A stretch of DNA of 64,000 nt from Cylindrodendrum hubeiense (taxonomy: Eukaryota; Ascomycota; Sordariomycetes; Hypocreales; Nectriaceae): positions 1 through 64,000 of the forward strand of contig JAANBB010000128.1 in assembly GCA_014621425.1 (NCBI GenBank). Direction: 5' to 3'. Under the pieces are notes generated by a model. The model saw only the letters and a program-made list of their open reading frames with translations. It did no database searches and was not told the origin of the DNA. The stretch's first letter is position 1. Every line of letters begins with the position of its first letter. Shown in pieces: positions 12,401 to 22,592 of the stretch. The position numbers and the translations under genes were made by a program.

Positions 12401-12521
12401 TTCCAGATCAGAGTGGTGGGAGAGGAATGCTCGACATGAGACGACCTGCTGGGATTGCGTCTGCGTAGCCTTGGCAGTCCCGGTGACGGTGCTATTAGTG
12501 TCGGGGGGTTGTGGGCATTAA
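9410..12521 (+). CDS. Unrecognised large Ser/Thr-rich protein with two C-terminal hydrophobic segments
   Basis: Model: 9410-10421, 10480-11234, 11304-12521, giving about 994 residues. Intron 1 has a GTCAGT donor, a strong GCTAAC branch site and a CACAG acceptor. Intron 2 (69 bp, GTGAGA donor, TTCAG acceptor) removes the only stop in this frame at 11277 and keeps phase. The protein is mostly low-complexity and hydrophilic. A predicted amphipathic helix lies soon after exon 3 starts (QLVKDLKLSLDDIPLTEEE). Two hydrophobic stretches lie near the end (CVVFLVVVCWQMISPVF and CVCVALAVPVTVLLV), so the protein may be membrane-anchored at its C-terminus. I do not recognise a family. Around 10930-11400 another frame is also open and protein-like, so intron 2 is the weak point of the model. 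It lies in tandem 523 bp downstream of NUR1. Confidence 0.6.
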
Positions 12522-12668
12522 GGCTGGCAGCAATTGCGGGAGAGTGCGTTAGACAGGGTCTAGTGATTGCAGGGGAAGAGCTGATGGTGGCATTTGGTGG
12601 GTGAGGGCCGGAAGATGGGATCGGCGGCCGGACGGAGAGAGAAAGAGAGCGACGGAGAGCCCCGGTCC

Positions 12669-12678
12669 CCGGTCCCGG
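12669..12678. promoter_or_regulatory. Candidate CCG-N4-CGG (LeuB/Leu3-type) site
   Basis: The bases ccggtcccgg read as CCG, four bases, CGG, the core bound by the Leu3/LeuB Zn2Cys6 regulators of leucine genes in yeast and Aspergillus. It lies about 1.45 kb before the LEU1 start, within a GC-rich run where such matches arise easily, so support is weak. Confidence 0.2.
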
Positions 12679-13100
12679 GGGCTAGAGGCGGTGGTGGCGG
12701 GTCGATGGGTCGATGGGCCACAGTGGCATATTACGTACCGAAGGTGAAGAAGAAAGGGTCCTGCTTCGGACTATGCGTGTCTTGACCCGGGACAAAGCGA
12801 CGCACAGGCGTTGCATGGTTGGTTGGTGGCCTAGTTGGTTGGACTGGGGCGGTCCAGACGGGAGGCCTTCGCCGACCAACGAGTGGGAACGCGGAGTGTG
12901 AGTGAGTGAGGACAAATAGCGTACTACGTAGTTGTCTGTTGTGGATTTGGGGTGATGAATGCGAGGTTTTCACTGTTAGGGTAGCAATAGCAGCATGGAT
13001 CACAGCATGGATCGCGGAGGACAGGCTACGCCCCACAGTGCACAGTGATGGGATGCGACTGATAAGTGAGGGCGTCAAGAATGTGAGGCATTATGCAGGA

Positions 13101-13160
13101 CGCAGGGAGCAGGGAGCAGGAGGCAGGAGGCGGGAGGCAGGAGGCAGGCGGCAGGAAGCA
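13101..13160. repeat. Purine-rich simple repeat (gcaggag-like units)
   Basis: About eight imperfect units of 7 bases alternate between agggagc and aggaggc. It lies upstream of LEU1 and has no coding potential. Confidence 0.7.
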
Positions 13161-13320
13161 GATAGCCGGGCCGTGATGGGCCGTGATGGCATTTCAATGC
13201 TGGCGCCGCCGTGTTGGCGGGCGCAGCTGCGACAGGTGTTTCCGAGCAACCTTGGTTATTGGGTCAGTAATTACCCTATGCACCCAGAACGGGCCGGACG
13301 ACGTCCGACTGTGGAACGCA

Positions 13321-13393
13321 CCTGTGGAAAGTACCTGTAAAAAGTACCAGTGGAAAGTACCTGTGCAACGCACGTACCTGTGAAAGTACCTGC
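13321..13393. repeat. Imperfect direct repeats containing GTACCTG
   Basis: The motif gtacctg or gtaccag recurs five times, mostly within a gaaagtacctgt context. It could be a degenerate minisatellite or a cluster of factor sites upstream of LEU1. Confidence 0.6.
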
Positions 13394-14121
13394 CGCATCG
13401 ATTCTCCGCATGGCGGGCTCGCAGAGTGACGGAAAGAACGAGGACCGGTACGTACCGAGTACCTGGGAACCCACCGCAAGTTGGCTGAGGGCGGCTGCCA
13501 TTCTGATGACCTCGCATGGCATCGGAGGGCGGCTTGGGGCTGCTTGGGGCTGCTTGGAGGCGATCGGCCAGGCAGGATCGAGCAGGGGCCAATGGCGACC
13601 CTGCATTTAACAATCAGTGCAGGAGCGGCGAGTGGGTCTACCCCGCGCTGGCCTCTGGCGGCGCTCGGAATGCTGACGGCATCTCCGATCATCGGACCAG
13701 AGGGCCATGAAGCTTGACTTTGGGGGGCACCGAAATTTTGTTGATAAATCCAGGGGCCGGACTGGGACTTTTTTCACAGCTTTTGCCTCTCATCTCGTTT
13801 CCTTTCCAATCCCCGTATAATCCAATTTTTCCCTTGGGTGGATCGTCTTTCAAAGGGCCCGGAGCGTGATTCAATTCTCCCCCATTCCATTCCTCCGTCT
13901 TCTCCTCTACTCTACACTACACTACTCTACTCTACCTCTGCTCTACTCTCCCCTACTCTGCCTTTCCTCCCTTCAACAACCACCCCGCCACTTCTACTAC
14001 ATTCTCCAATCGCCACCCCACCCGGTCGTCATACTTTGACTGTCCTCCCCCCCGTTCCCTGGATTCCCCAATCCTCCCCTCTACACAAAGTTTGCCGCAC
14101 ACGGCTCGCTTGAGTGTCACC

Positions 14122-16639
14122 ATGCCTGCTCCCGTAGGTAACCCGCAGACCCTTTACGACAAGGTTCTGTCGGCACACATCGTCGACGAGAAGCTCGATG
14201 GCACACTCCTCCTGTACATTGGTGTGTAACCACTTGGATCCGCCCTTGCCGCCAACAGCGAAACTAACAATATCAACAGACCGACACCTGGTCCACGAAG
14301 TGACATCACCTGTATGTCTCATCCACACTCTAAACGTCACTTGCGACATGCGCTGATCAAACCCTTAACAGCAAGCTTTCGAGGGCCTCAAGAATGCTGG
14401 CCGACAGGTCCGACGACCAGACTGCACCCTGGCCACGACTGATCACGTACGTTGGCTCTCCCCCCCTCCCCCCATAACCTTATTAAATCAGGATCCACTA
14501 ACACGACCCTTTCAGAATGTTCCCACTGCCTCCCGCAAGGGCATGAAGGACATCGGCTCCTTCATTGAGGAGGACGACTCCCGAACGCAATGTGTTACCC
14601 TCGAGGAGAACGTCAAGGACTTTGGCCTCACATACTTTGGCCTTGGTGACAAGCGACAAGGCATTGTCCATGTCATTGGCCCTGAGCAGGGCTTCACTCT
14701 GCCCGCCACCACCGTGGTCTGCGGTGACAGCCACACCTCCACACATGGCGCCTTCGGTGCCCTCGCCTTCGGTATTGGTACCAGTGAGGTCGAGCACGTC
14801 TTGGCCACCCAGTGCCTCATCACCAAGCGCAGTAAGAACATGAGGATACAGATCGACGGTGAGCTGTCCCCTGGTGTCGGCTCCAAGGACGTGGTCCTCC
14901 ACGCCATTGGCCTCATCGGTACCGCTGGTGGTACTGGTTCTGTCATCGAGTTTTGCGGTTCTGTCATCCGAAGCCTCAGCATGGAAGCCCGTATGTCCAT
15001 CTGCAACATGTCCATCGAGGGTGGTGCCCGTGCTGGTATGGTTGCCCCTGATGAGATCACCTTCGAGTACCTCAAGGGCCGACCCCTGGCCCCCAAGTAT
15101 GGCTCCGCCACCTGGGACAAGGCCACCGCCTACTGGAAGTCTCTGCAGTCCGACCCGGGTGCCAAGTATGACGTTGATGTCTTCATTGACGCCAAGGACA
15201 TCATCCCCACCGTCACCTGGGGAACTAGCCCCGAGGATGTCATCCCCATCACCGGCACTGTCCCCGACCCGGAGACCTTCTCCACCGAGGCCAAGAAGGC
15301 CACTGGCCGACGAATGCTTGAGTACATGGGCCTCACTGCCGGTACCCCTATGGAGGATATCGTGGTTGACAAAGTCTTCATTGGCTCCTGCACCAACTCC
15401 CGAATTGAGGATTTGCGTGCTGCTGCCAACGTGGTCAAGGGACGAAAGATCGCCGCCAACATTAAGCGTGCTATGGTCGTTCCTGGCTCCGGTCTGGTCA
15501 AGATTCAGGCTGAGGAGGAGGGGCTTGATCAGATCTTCCTGGATGCCGGCTTCGAGTGGCGAGAGGCCGGATGCAGTATGTGCCTGGGCATGAACCCCGA
15601 TATTCTGGCTGCCAAAGAGCGATGTGCCAGCACTTCCAACCGAAACTTTGAGGGTCGCCAGGGTGCTGGTTCTCGCACTCATTTGATGTCGCCCGTTATG
15701 GCTGCCGCCGCAGGTATCATCGGCAAGCTCTCCGATGTGCGAAAGCTGTCTCACTACACCCACGACTCCACCTTCAAGGCCCGTGAGCTGCCCGCCGAAG
15801 AGCCTCACGTCGACGAGCGGGTCAAGGACGACTCAGAAGAGCGAGAGATAATTGGAGACCAGCCCCAGGACAACCTTCCCCACACCAACACCCTGGCCAG
15901 CGTTGGAGATTCGGCCGGTCTGCCTAAGTTCACCATCTGGAAGGGCACTGCTGCTCCCCTGGACATGTCCAACGTCGATACCGATGCCATCATCCCCAAG
16001 CAGTTCCTCAAGACCATCAAGCGAACTGGTCTCGGTGTTGCTGCCTTCCACGCCCTCCGCTACAACGCCGACGGATCCGAAAACCCCGACTTCGTCCTGA
16101 ACAAGGAGCCCTACCGAAATACCAAGATCTTGATCTGCACTGGCCCCAACTTCGGTTGCGGTAGCTCCCGAGAGCACGCCCCTTGGGCCCTCCTGGACTT
16201 CGGCATCAAGGTTATCATTGCTCCCTCTTTCGCCGATATCTTCTTCAACAACACCTTCAAGAACGGCATGCTGCCCATCAAGATCGACAACAAGGCCGAT
16301 ATTGACGCCATTGCTGCCGAGGCCCGTGCCTTCCGGGACGTCGAGATTGACCTCCCCAACCAGCTCATCAAGAACGCTGCTGGCGAGACTATCTGCGCTT
16401 TCGAGGTGGAGGAGTTCCGAAAACACTGCCTGGTCAACGGTCTGGACGACATTGGCCTGACCATGCAGCAGGAGGACAAGATTTCCGAGTTTGAGAAGCG
16501 TATGACCGCCAACACCCCCTGGTTGGACGGCACTGGCTACCTGAAGCGCGCTGGTCAGGGTGGCAGGCTTGCTGCCAAGGCTGTTCCTGTCCCCAAAACG
16601 AACCGCGGCGTGGAGAAGACTGAGCCTCTGGACTGGTAA
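14122..16639 (+). CDS. LEU1: 3-isopropylmalate dehydratase (isopropylmalate isomerase)
   Basis: Model: 14122-14221, 14280-14311, 14372-14446, 14516-16639, giving 776 residues, the size of fungal LEU1. The enzyme converts 2-isopropylmalate to 3-isopropylmalate, the second committed step of leucine synthesis, in the cytosol. The aconitase-type LeuC part carries the 4Fe-4S ligands Cys361 (GSCTNSR), Cys422 and Cys425 (GCSMCLG). After an acidic linker, a LeuD swivel domain starts near residue 490 ([17 protein letters not shown]) and contains the [13 protein letters not shown] substrate-binding loop. Bacteria have these as two proteins; fungi have the fusion seen here. Three small introns sit in the first 400 bp and the rest is one exon with strong codon bias, suggesting high expression. 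It is convergent with the Rkm5-like gene. Confidence 0.97.
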
Positions 16640-16983
16640 AGTCGGGGTGAGGAAGGAAACGGAGTTGGTTCAATGTCTTTACGGCGAATGGGATGTTGCT
16701 TTGGTTAACTGGCATATCATCAGCATATTCTGAAATTTAGTTGGAATAGCGGCGACCAAGAGGGAGCTCTGCTCTGTCCGCCCTGGTTGTAAAAGAAACA
16801 ATTGGCATCTGAGGGAGGATTACATGGGATTTCTAATCGAGCCACGAGTCAACGCAGAGTTGATCCAGGCAATGAATCTAAACGAATATTTTTTTCGCAC
16901 TACACATACATGTACAGCTGTCCTCAGGATAGTCGTGTCTCCTGTCGTTAATGATGAATGTGAGTCAAGGAGTGACGATGGCT
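16640..16983. other. Convergent spacer between LEU1 and the Rkm5-like gene
   Basis: This holds the two 3' ends. There is an AT-rich stretch around 16880-16920 and no supported gene. Confidence 0.5.
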
Positions 16984-18142
16984 CTATGCCGATGGAACTG
17001 CGTCCCGTAGGACGCCCACATGTACGACGAAACCGGCCGTTGACCGGAGTTCTTCAGGCAGGGCAGTATCTGGGACCCTCCAAACACGAAACGAAGCCTG
17101 GAACGTCTTAAGCCATGACTCAAAGACCTCGTCATTACGAAGTTGCTGCCCGATAACGCAGAGGCAAGGACGGTCCTCGGTAGAATCCTCGATGCGGAGG
17201 CGGCATGCATCGACACATGTTTGGACAAATGGTGCGACTAGGGCGTAGTTATACACACAGTCGCATGCAACTACGGCGTCGAAGCTGCGGGCCTGGTCAG
17301 AGCCGATGAGAGAGGGCGTCACTTCGTCCGTCTCCCAGTCGAGGGTAACGAAGCGAACATTGACATGCGGCTCATGAGCTGCTGCACCGCCGCGCTTCTT
17401 CCCCCGCGCACGGGTTCCGGAGCCGTGGCTAGAAGATGAGGCCACGGAGGGTAGGTTCTCATCGAGGTTGCGCTGGAGGAGCCGCTGGACATAGGGCTGG
17501 TCGGTGAGGACGTAGCGGGCGACGCGCGGGGCCAGGCCGAGAGCGGAGAGCGGCGAGATGCCGCAGCCGAGTTCGAGGATGGAGGCAGATGACAGGGCAC
17601 CAAGAGAGCCAGGTGTGAAGAGCTGGTTGGAAGGGGAGGCCAGCCAAGATGCGAACGCGGGAGTGATTTTCCACAGGACTGGAGGCGCATGAGCTGGCAT
17701 GTCATGCTGATGGTGCGGCGGGAATTGGGCAAGTGAAAGAAATGAGAGATTTAGAAGAGGACTGAAACGAAGAATAAGAAAAAGGTGCCTGACCTGCTCC
17801 TGTTGTACCCCCTGCTCGGTTGGACGAGAGGACCGAGGGGGACTGGTGGATGGTGAAGTCGTGGCCGGCCACGGAGACGTCGATGACGGAGGCGCGGGGG
17901 TCGATGAAGCCCAGGTCGAGAGAGGGGAGAGGCCGGGAGTAGAGGATGAACGTTTCTAAACCAGGCTCTCTTTAGCCGCTGTTTCTTTATTATGTGATAT
18001 CAAAGACATCAAATCTCGAGGAATGGTGGTGAGGTGTGGCGCGATTCTCACTCCCTCCCTATTTTATGTAAGGGACACTACCTTCTTCAGGATCCTCAAT
18101 CTCGGGCTCGAGATGGCCCATCAGCTCCTCAAACCAGCTCAT
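16984..18142 (-). CDS. RKM5: Ribosomal lysine N-methyltransferase 5-like (METTL21-type methyltransferase)
   Basis: Model on the complement: 18142-18082, 17955-17794, 17678-16984, giving 305 residues. The short N-terminus (MSWFEELMGHLEPEIEDPEE) leads to GTTGAVLWKITPAFASWL, the conserved entry to this family. Next come SAM-binding motif I (ILELGCGISPLSALGL, about 108-123), a DWE acidic motif, and FDAVVACDCVYNYALV, the post-II motif of class I lysine methyltransferases. In yeast Rkm5 methylates a lysine of ribosomal protein L1. A Lys/Arg/Gly insert (RARGKKRGG) is specific to this protein. The third exon joins at a CTCCAG acceptor; without it a shorter frame starting MPAHAPP is seen, which is intron read-through. 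Substrate is inferred from the family only. Confidence 0.82.
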
Positions 18143-18851
18143 ATTTCCGTGGGGAAGTTGGATGTCTTCCCCCGGGGGCGGCAGTAGTTGAGCACCGAAT
18201 CGGCGGTTGTTGAGTGTAAGAAGTGGCGGCTTGTGAGTTGAGAAGTGAGGTGGAGTGAGAAGCGTGGTGGTCCACTTTTATTCGGGCTCCAGTCTCTCCT
18301 ACCTCAAAGTCATATGGCTGCCTTCATGACAGAGTGAGCCTACCTATCAGGTATGTAGGTACCGAGGTAGGTACCTTACCTAGAAACAATACCTGCCACG
18401 TCCTCGGCTCGGGGCACGCGGAATTGATGAGTTGAGATGAACAGTTATTAATCTCGCGATATGCTATGTGTGTCTTCCAATTTAGTTAAGGCGGTTAAGA
18501 GAGCGAAATGCAAACATCCCTCAGGGATCCCTATCACAAATCTGAATGTCCAATCTGAGACCTGCATCGTGCCAAGATCGACACGGCCCGAACGTGCCGA
18601 GTCCCCAAATCCGAGGTTTCACCAGATGGCGTCAGCTTTCACAACAAAATGACCAAGGAGCTTCATCAAATACATAAAAGGTTATTCTTTAAGTCATAGT
18701 CCGTCTTTGCGAGCCTCGGAAACAAAGGACGCGCCCGCGGGGGAAAAATAGGGAATCGCAAAACACTGCTCCTCACACTCCCGGCCCCAACACACGACGT
18801 CCCGCACAGCGTCGTATTTTTTTATGCTGTTACCCAAGAGTCTTCCGTGGT
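18143..18851. other. Intergenic: promoter of the Rkm5-like gene and 3' end of NCS-1
   Basis: This contains a cluster of TACCT/AGGTA units at 18339-18385. It must hold the Rkm5-like promoter next to 18142. No gene is supported; a short open frame at 18461-18652 has no recognisable feature. Confidence 0.5.
18339..18385. repeat. AGGTA/TACCT palindromic repeat cluster
   Basis: Several copies of tacct and aggta alternate here, including ggtaggtacc palindromes. Similar clusters occur at 37597-37731 and 57911-57960. Confidence 0.6.
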
Positions 18852-19906
18852 CTACACCAGCCCGTCGTAGAGGGATAGCGCCGAGACAATCGTCTCATCC
18901 CGCTTGCTACCCTCCTTGAACTCCTCCATGTCCAAGCTGCCGTTCTCGTCCTTGTCCATCATGTTGAAGATCTTCTTTACTCGCTTCTCGGGGGTATCTT
19001 CATCTTCGGGGAGTTTCACCATGGAGCCAACCTATACAAATCATTTGTCAGCGACTGCGCCGGAACAGCACAACAACTCGGATGAGGCGGCATCGGGAAT
19101 AAGAATAAGAATAGGGCTGTGGCTGTGGCTGAGGTTGGGGCTGGAGCGGGGGCTTACCATCTTGTAGATCGCCTCGACAATCTTGAGCATCTCCTCGTAA
19201 CTGATCTTGCCGTCGCCATCAATGTCATACAGCTGGAAAGCCCAGTCTAGCTTGTCCTCCATCTTGCCCCTGCTAGTAACACTCAGTGCGCAGATGAACT
19301 CCTTGAAGTCAATGGAGCCGGACTTGTCGCTATCGAACACATTGAAGACATAATCTGCAAATGAACTTGGATCTCCAAAGGGGAAGAATTGCCGGTAAAT
19401 CTTCTGGAACTCCTCCTTGGTGAGCATGCCCGAGGGGCAGTCCTTGAGGAAGCCTGGCAGCAAGTGTTAGAAGACGGATGCGACGAGGGGGGAGGGGATC
19501 CGTCTCAATCTCGGGTGAAGTGAGGGGCATGCGCGCGAGACGGGAGGAAGTAAGAGGTCATCATACCCTTGTACCATTGTTGCAACTCCTTCTTATCGAA
19601 ATGGGTCGACTTCTGGAGCTCGGCAAGCTGATCTTGCGAGAGCTTGGATTGACTAGAGAGGCGCCGAGAGAGTCAGCAAGGGCTTGGTTCGGGAAATCGG
19701 CCAAGGTACAATGACGTCGCTTCAGCCCAGTGCGGATCCGACTTGACTTTGCGCGCCTGTGCCTGCGCCGGAGCCTGATGAGGCTGAAGACAGGGTAGAT
19801 CACGTCCGTGACGCAACTGCGCGGGGACCGGGACGGCGACGGTGAGGGCGGGAAATGGGTCTAGGGGAAATGGTAGGGGCAGATGATGCACTCACGATTT
19901 GCCCAT
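18852..19906 (-). CDS. NCS1: Neuronal calcium sensor 1 / frequenin-type EF-hand protein
   Basis: Model on the complement: 19906-19896, 19652-19567, 19453-19158, 19031-18852, giving 190 residues, exactly the NCS-1/Frq1 length. The first exon encodes only MGK plus two bases of a serine codon, completing the MGKS N-myristoylation signal. EF-hand 1 is degenerate, containing the Cys-Pro pair of the family (DCPSGML). EF-hands 2, 3 and 4 have full loops at about 73-84 ([12 protein letters not shown]), 109-120 ([12 protein letters not shown]) and 157-168 ([12 protein letters not shown]). In yeast Frq1 activates the phosphatidylinositol 4-kinase Pik1; in filamentous fungi NCS-1 affects calcium tolerance and growth. 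The 11-bp first exon makes the start invisible to frame scanning. Confidence is high from the motifs. Confidence 0.95.
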
Positions 19907-20859
19907 GGCGGATCGAGGGTGTTGATGTGTCGGCGGAGATGGGATACAGAGCGCGAATTGCGCAACCGTCTAGGGTAATAGGCGGACCCGAGAACGTCCT
20001 ATCGCACGATCAAAGGGAGGAACCGCTGAGGTTGGACGCGGTGGGAATTCGGTGTTGGGGTATCGCCCTTCGTCAGGTCGTTGTTGGGCCGGGCGAGGCG
20101 GAGATGGGCGTCGCGGGGGCAAAGTAGGGCGGTTGTGCGGAAGAAGGCGAGGAATGAGGGGGAGGCGCCGCTCAGGATCGTGGGACGAGGGGGCGGGACA
20201 CGACGAAAACGCAGGCCTGGGTCGGAGTGATGAGAAGTCGAGCAGCGAGAAGAGACCGGGCGAGTGACGGGGGTAAAAGCCCGAGTTGTCCGGGTTGAGT
20301 TGGATCGCAAGTGGTCGTCGCTGAGAGGGAGAAATGTTGTTGGAGGGAGAAGAAGGACGGATGCGAAAGATGCGAGATCTGGGGGCGCTGAGGTCTGAGG
20401 CGCCGCAGCTCGAATAGGCAGGCACAGGCAGGTCACTGGGGACGGCGACTGGGGACAGGCCTGGGGGGGTGCCACTGGACCACTGGACGACGGTGCCCAG
20501 TACGTGTACAGGACTCGGAGTGTACGAGGCCGTGGGCTAGCGGGCGATTCTCAGCGAGTCTCAGCGATGTTGCGGCGGAGTTTCAGTGCGGTAGTGCCAG
20601 TTCAACGCCCCAAGCCATCCGGTGGGTAATGAGGTGGACGTACGCAGTACTCGGGACAGCGAGGTGATGGCGGCAATAGTGGGGGTGGAGGGCCACGAGG
20701 GTACCCCGGGACGCGTGGGCCTTGCGAGGCGACGTCCGTAGGGATGCGGCGACGACGACGACGTGGCCGAGGCTATGTGTATGGCGGGGGGTGGAAATGG
20801 AATACGGCGAGGCTCTATTGATTACGGAGGTAACTAAGGGATTCATTCATTCATCCACA

Positions 20860-20896
20860 TGATCAACACGATCAACACGATCAGCATGATCAACAA
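20860..20896. repeat. Tandem repeat of a 10-base unit (gatcaacac-like)
   Basis: About four imperfect copies of gatcaacac/gatcagcat are read directly. Confidence 0.65.
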
Positions 20897-21410
20897 GAAT
20901 CTGTTGTGCAAGACTACGGTATTATGAGATGGAGAGGCACGCGATGACTTCGCGCTTGTAGCAGTCCAGTACTGTTCCTCGCCATGTCATGCCGTGTCGC
21001 GGCGCACTGCTTACCAAAACCAGTGAGATGCCATGGTTAACCAACCAGCGACCAACCAGCCGCCAACATCGGTGGCGCATCCACAGCATCAATCACACAG
21101 CAGCCACAGCCTGCGGATAACGGCGCAGTGCTGGGGGGAGGACCGTCGGCTGCGCGCATCACCTACATAGTACACTTTGTCGAGGAGGGGGCAAGGGGGG
21201 GGGGTCCTGTCCGCCTGTAATCACGAAGCCGGCGCCTATCAGCGTCCACGTTCCGAGGTGCGAGCCACTCTGTCGAGGCGGCTGTGCAGTCGGTGGACAA
21301 ACGGCCTGTGGCGGGGTGGTGCGTAGCGCCGAGGCCTCCCCGTTGACTCTCCCAGCGTTGGTTGACCTTTGAGTGGTCGATTGGCTGGCGCCACTGTCGC
21401 ATTGGCTGCT

Positions 21411-21455
21411 GGCCATCCCTGGCTGTCCCTGGCTGTCCCTGGCTGTCCCTGGCTC
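21411..21455. repeat. Tandem repeat, 10-base unit ggctgtccct
   Basis: Three perfect copies are flanked by one imperfect copy on each side. Confidence 0.8.
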
Positions 21456-22059
21456 CGCCAGAGCATAATACTTGCTACCTTGGTCGCGGGTGTTGGATCG
21501 TGCAGCTGCTCTAAGTTAATCCCTATTCCATATCCATATCCATATCGTGCATCTCAGCAGTCAACCAGACTTGCAGGAGGGAGGCTTCTAGGAGGGAGAC
21601 TTCCAGGAGGAAATGTCCCTGAATGGTTCTGAACGGGCTCATGACGGACCATTTAGTCATCGGAGACCAGCCCGCGCAGCCTGCGGGCCCTGTCGACTCT
21701 CGACGCCGCCACGCTCTCCACTCTCCCCATTCTCCATCCTCTTCCATCATCGCTCTCGCCAGCATCACCCTCGCTGTGCTTCGTGCCCCGTGCTCCGCTC
21801 AACCACGCGCCGACCCTCGCTCACGGCGTATCCGGGAGGGAGAAACAAGCAACCATCCGATGAAGGAGCTCAGATTATCCGACGCCACACCTTTGCTGGT
21901 GCTCTGCCAAGTCGGAAGCGAACGACTTTATCGTCGATAAGCTCTGCTGCGCCCACTTGACATGCTCATCCTTGCCCAGCACTAGCAGTGGCCCTCCCCG
22001 TTGGTCCAGCGCCTCAATCCACGACACGGGCTTGCCAAGTTTTCCAGGGCTAGCAAGGC

Positions 22060-22117
22060 TAGCGAGACCAGCGAGACCAGCGAGACCAGCGAGACCAGCG
22101 AGACCAGCGAGACCAGC
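22060..22117. repeat. Tandem repeat, 9-base unit gagaccagc
   Basis: There are about six copies in a row, almost perfect, preceded by the related words ctagcaagg and ctagcgag. Confidence 0.85.
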
Positions 22118-22523
22118 ACGACCCCGCTGAACCCTTAGTGAACCCCCCCCTTACCGCCTACCTGGAGCCCTGTTCCCGAAGCCTTGCCATGGCTAGCTCG
22201 CCATCGGTGATGCTCACCTCTTGCAGGCACAGCCCCCTTCGCCGTCCCGCGGACCCAGAATCGGCTTCAACTATGCTCAAAGGTTCTCGACATGGGCATT
22301 GCATCCAAGCTGCACCTTCTGCTTGAAGCAGTGTATCCTTGCACAATTGGGACCGATTTCAAGATGATTCGCCATCTATTGCCCGACCCTGGCTATGAGG
22401 CATGTGATTATCGTACCTTCATCCGCGACTTCTCATGCCCTCCTTGGTACCTATCTCAACAACATCGTCCATTTCCTTTCTTGCTCCAGCAAGACCCGCC
22501 AGACTTGCCAAGAGGCACGATTC

Positions 22524-22567
22524 CGTCTCCGCTGTCTCCGCTGTCTCCGCTGTCTCCGCCGTCTCCG
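22524..22567. repeat. Tandem repeat, 9-base unit tgtctccgc
   Basis: Four to five copies lie immediately downstream of the stop of the hemerythrin gene, so they probably fall within its 3' untranslated region. Confidence 0.8.
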
Positions 22568-22592
22568 ACCTCCACCAGCCCAGCACCTCACT

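Larger units (their letters stand above)
12522..14121. promoter_or_regulatory. LEU1 upstream region with simple repeats and a C/T-rich leader
   Basis: No gene is supported in these 1.6 kb. It holds a purine tract of gcaggag-like units (13101-13160), five copies of GTACCTG (13321-13393), a short direct repeat of gggctgcttg (13535-13560) and a C/T-rich leader (about 13880-14080) just before the LEU1 start. Confidence 0.55.
19907..22592. other. Long intergenic region with tandem repeats, no supported gene
   Basis: The part next to 19906 is the NCS-1 promoter and leader. Open frames further on are short, overlapping and rich in Arg, Pro and Ser, without splice structure or domains. The region holds several short tandem arrays: atcaacacg units at 20860-20896, ggctgtccct units at 21411-21455, catatc units at 21528-21546, gagaccagc units at 22060-22117 and tgtctccgc units at 22524-22567. 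Confidence 0.5.

Noticed and set aside
14498..15808. A 436-residue open frame on the minus strand opposite LEU1
   Set aside because: It is a codon-bias shadow. LEU1 uses strongly C-ending codons, which removes stops from the antisense frame; the product has no domain and LEU1 itself is certain.
16984..17700. Shorter methyltransferase start reading MPAHAPPVLW
   Set aside because: Those first residues come from intron sequence. The spliced model restores the conserved GTTGAVLWKIT and the MSWFEELM start.
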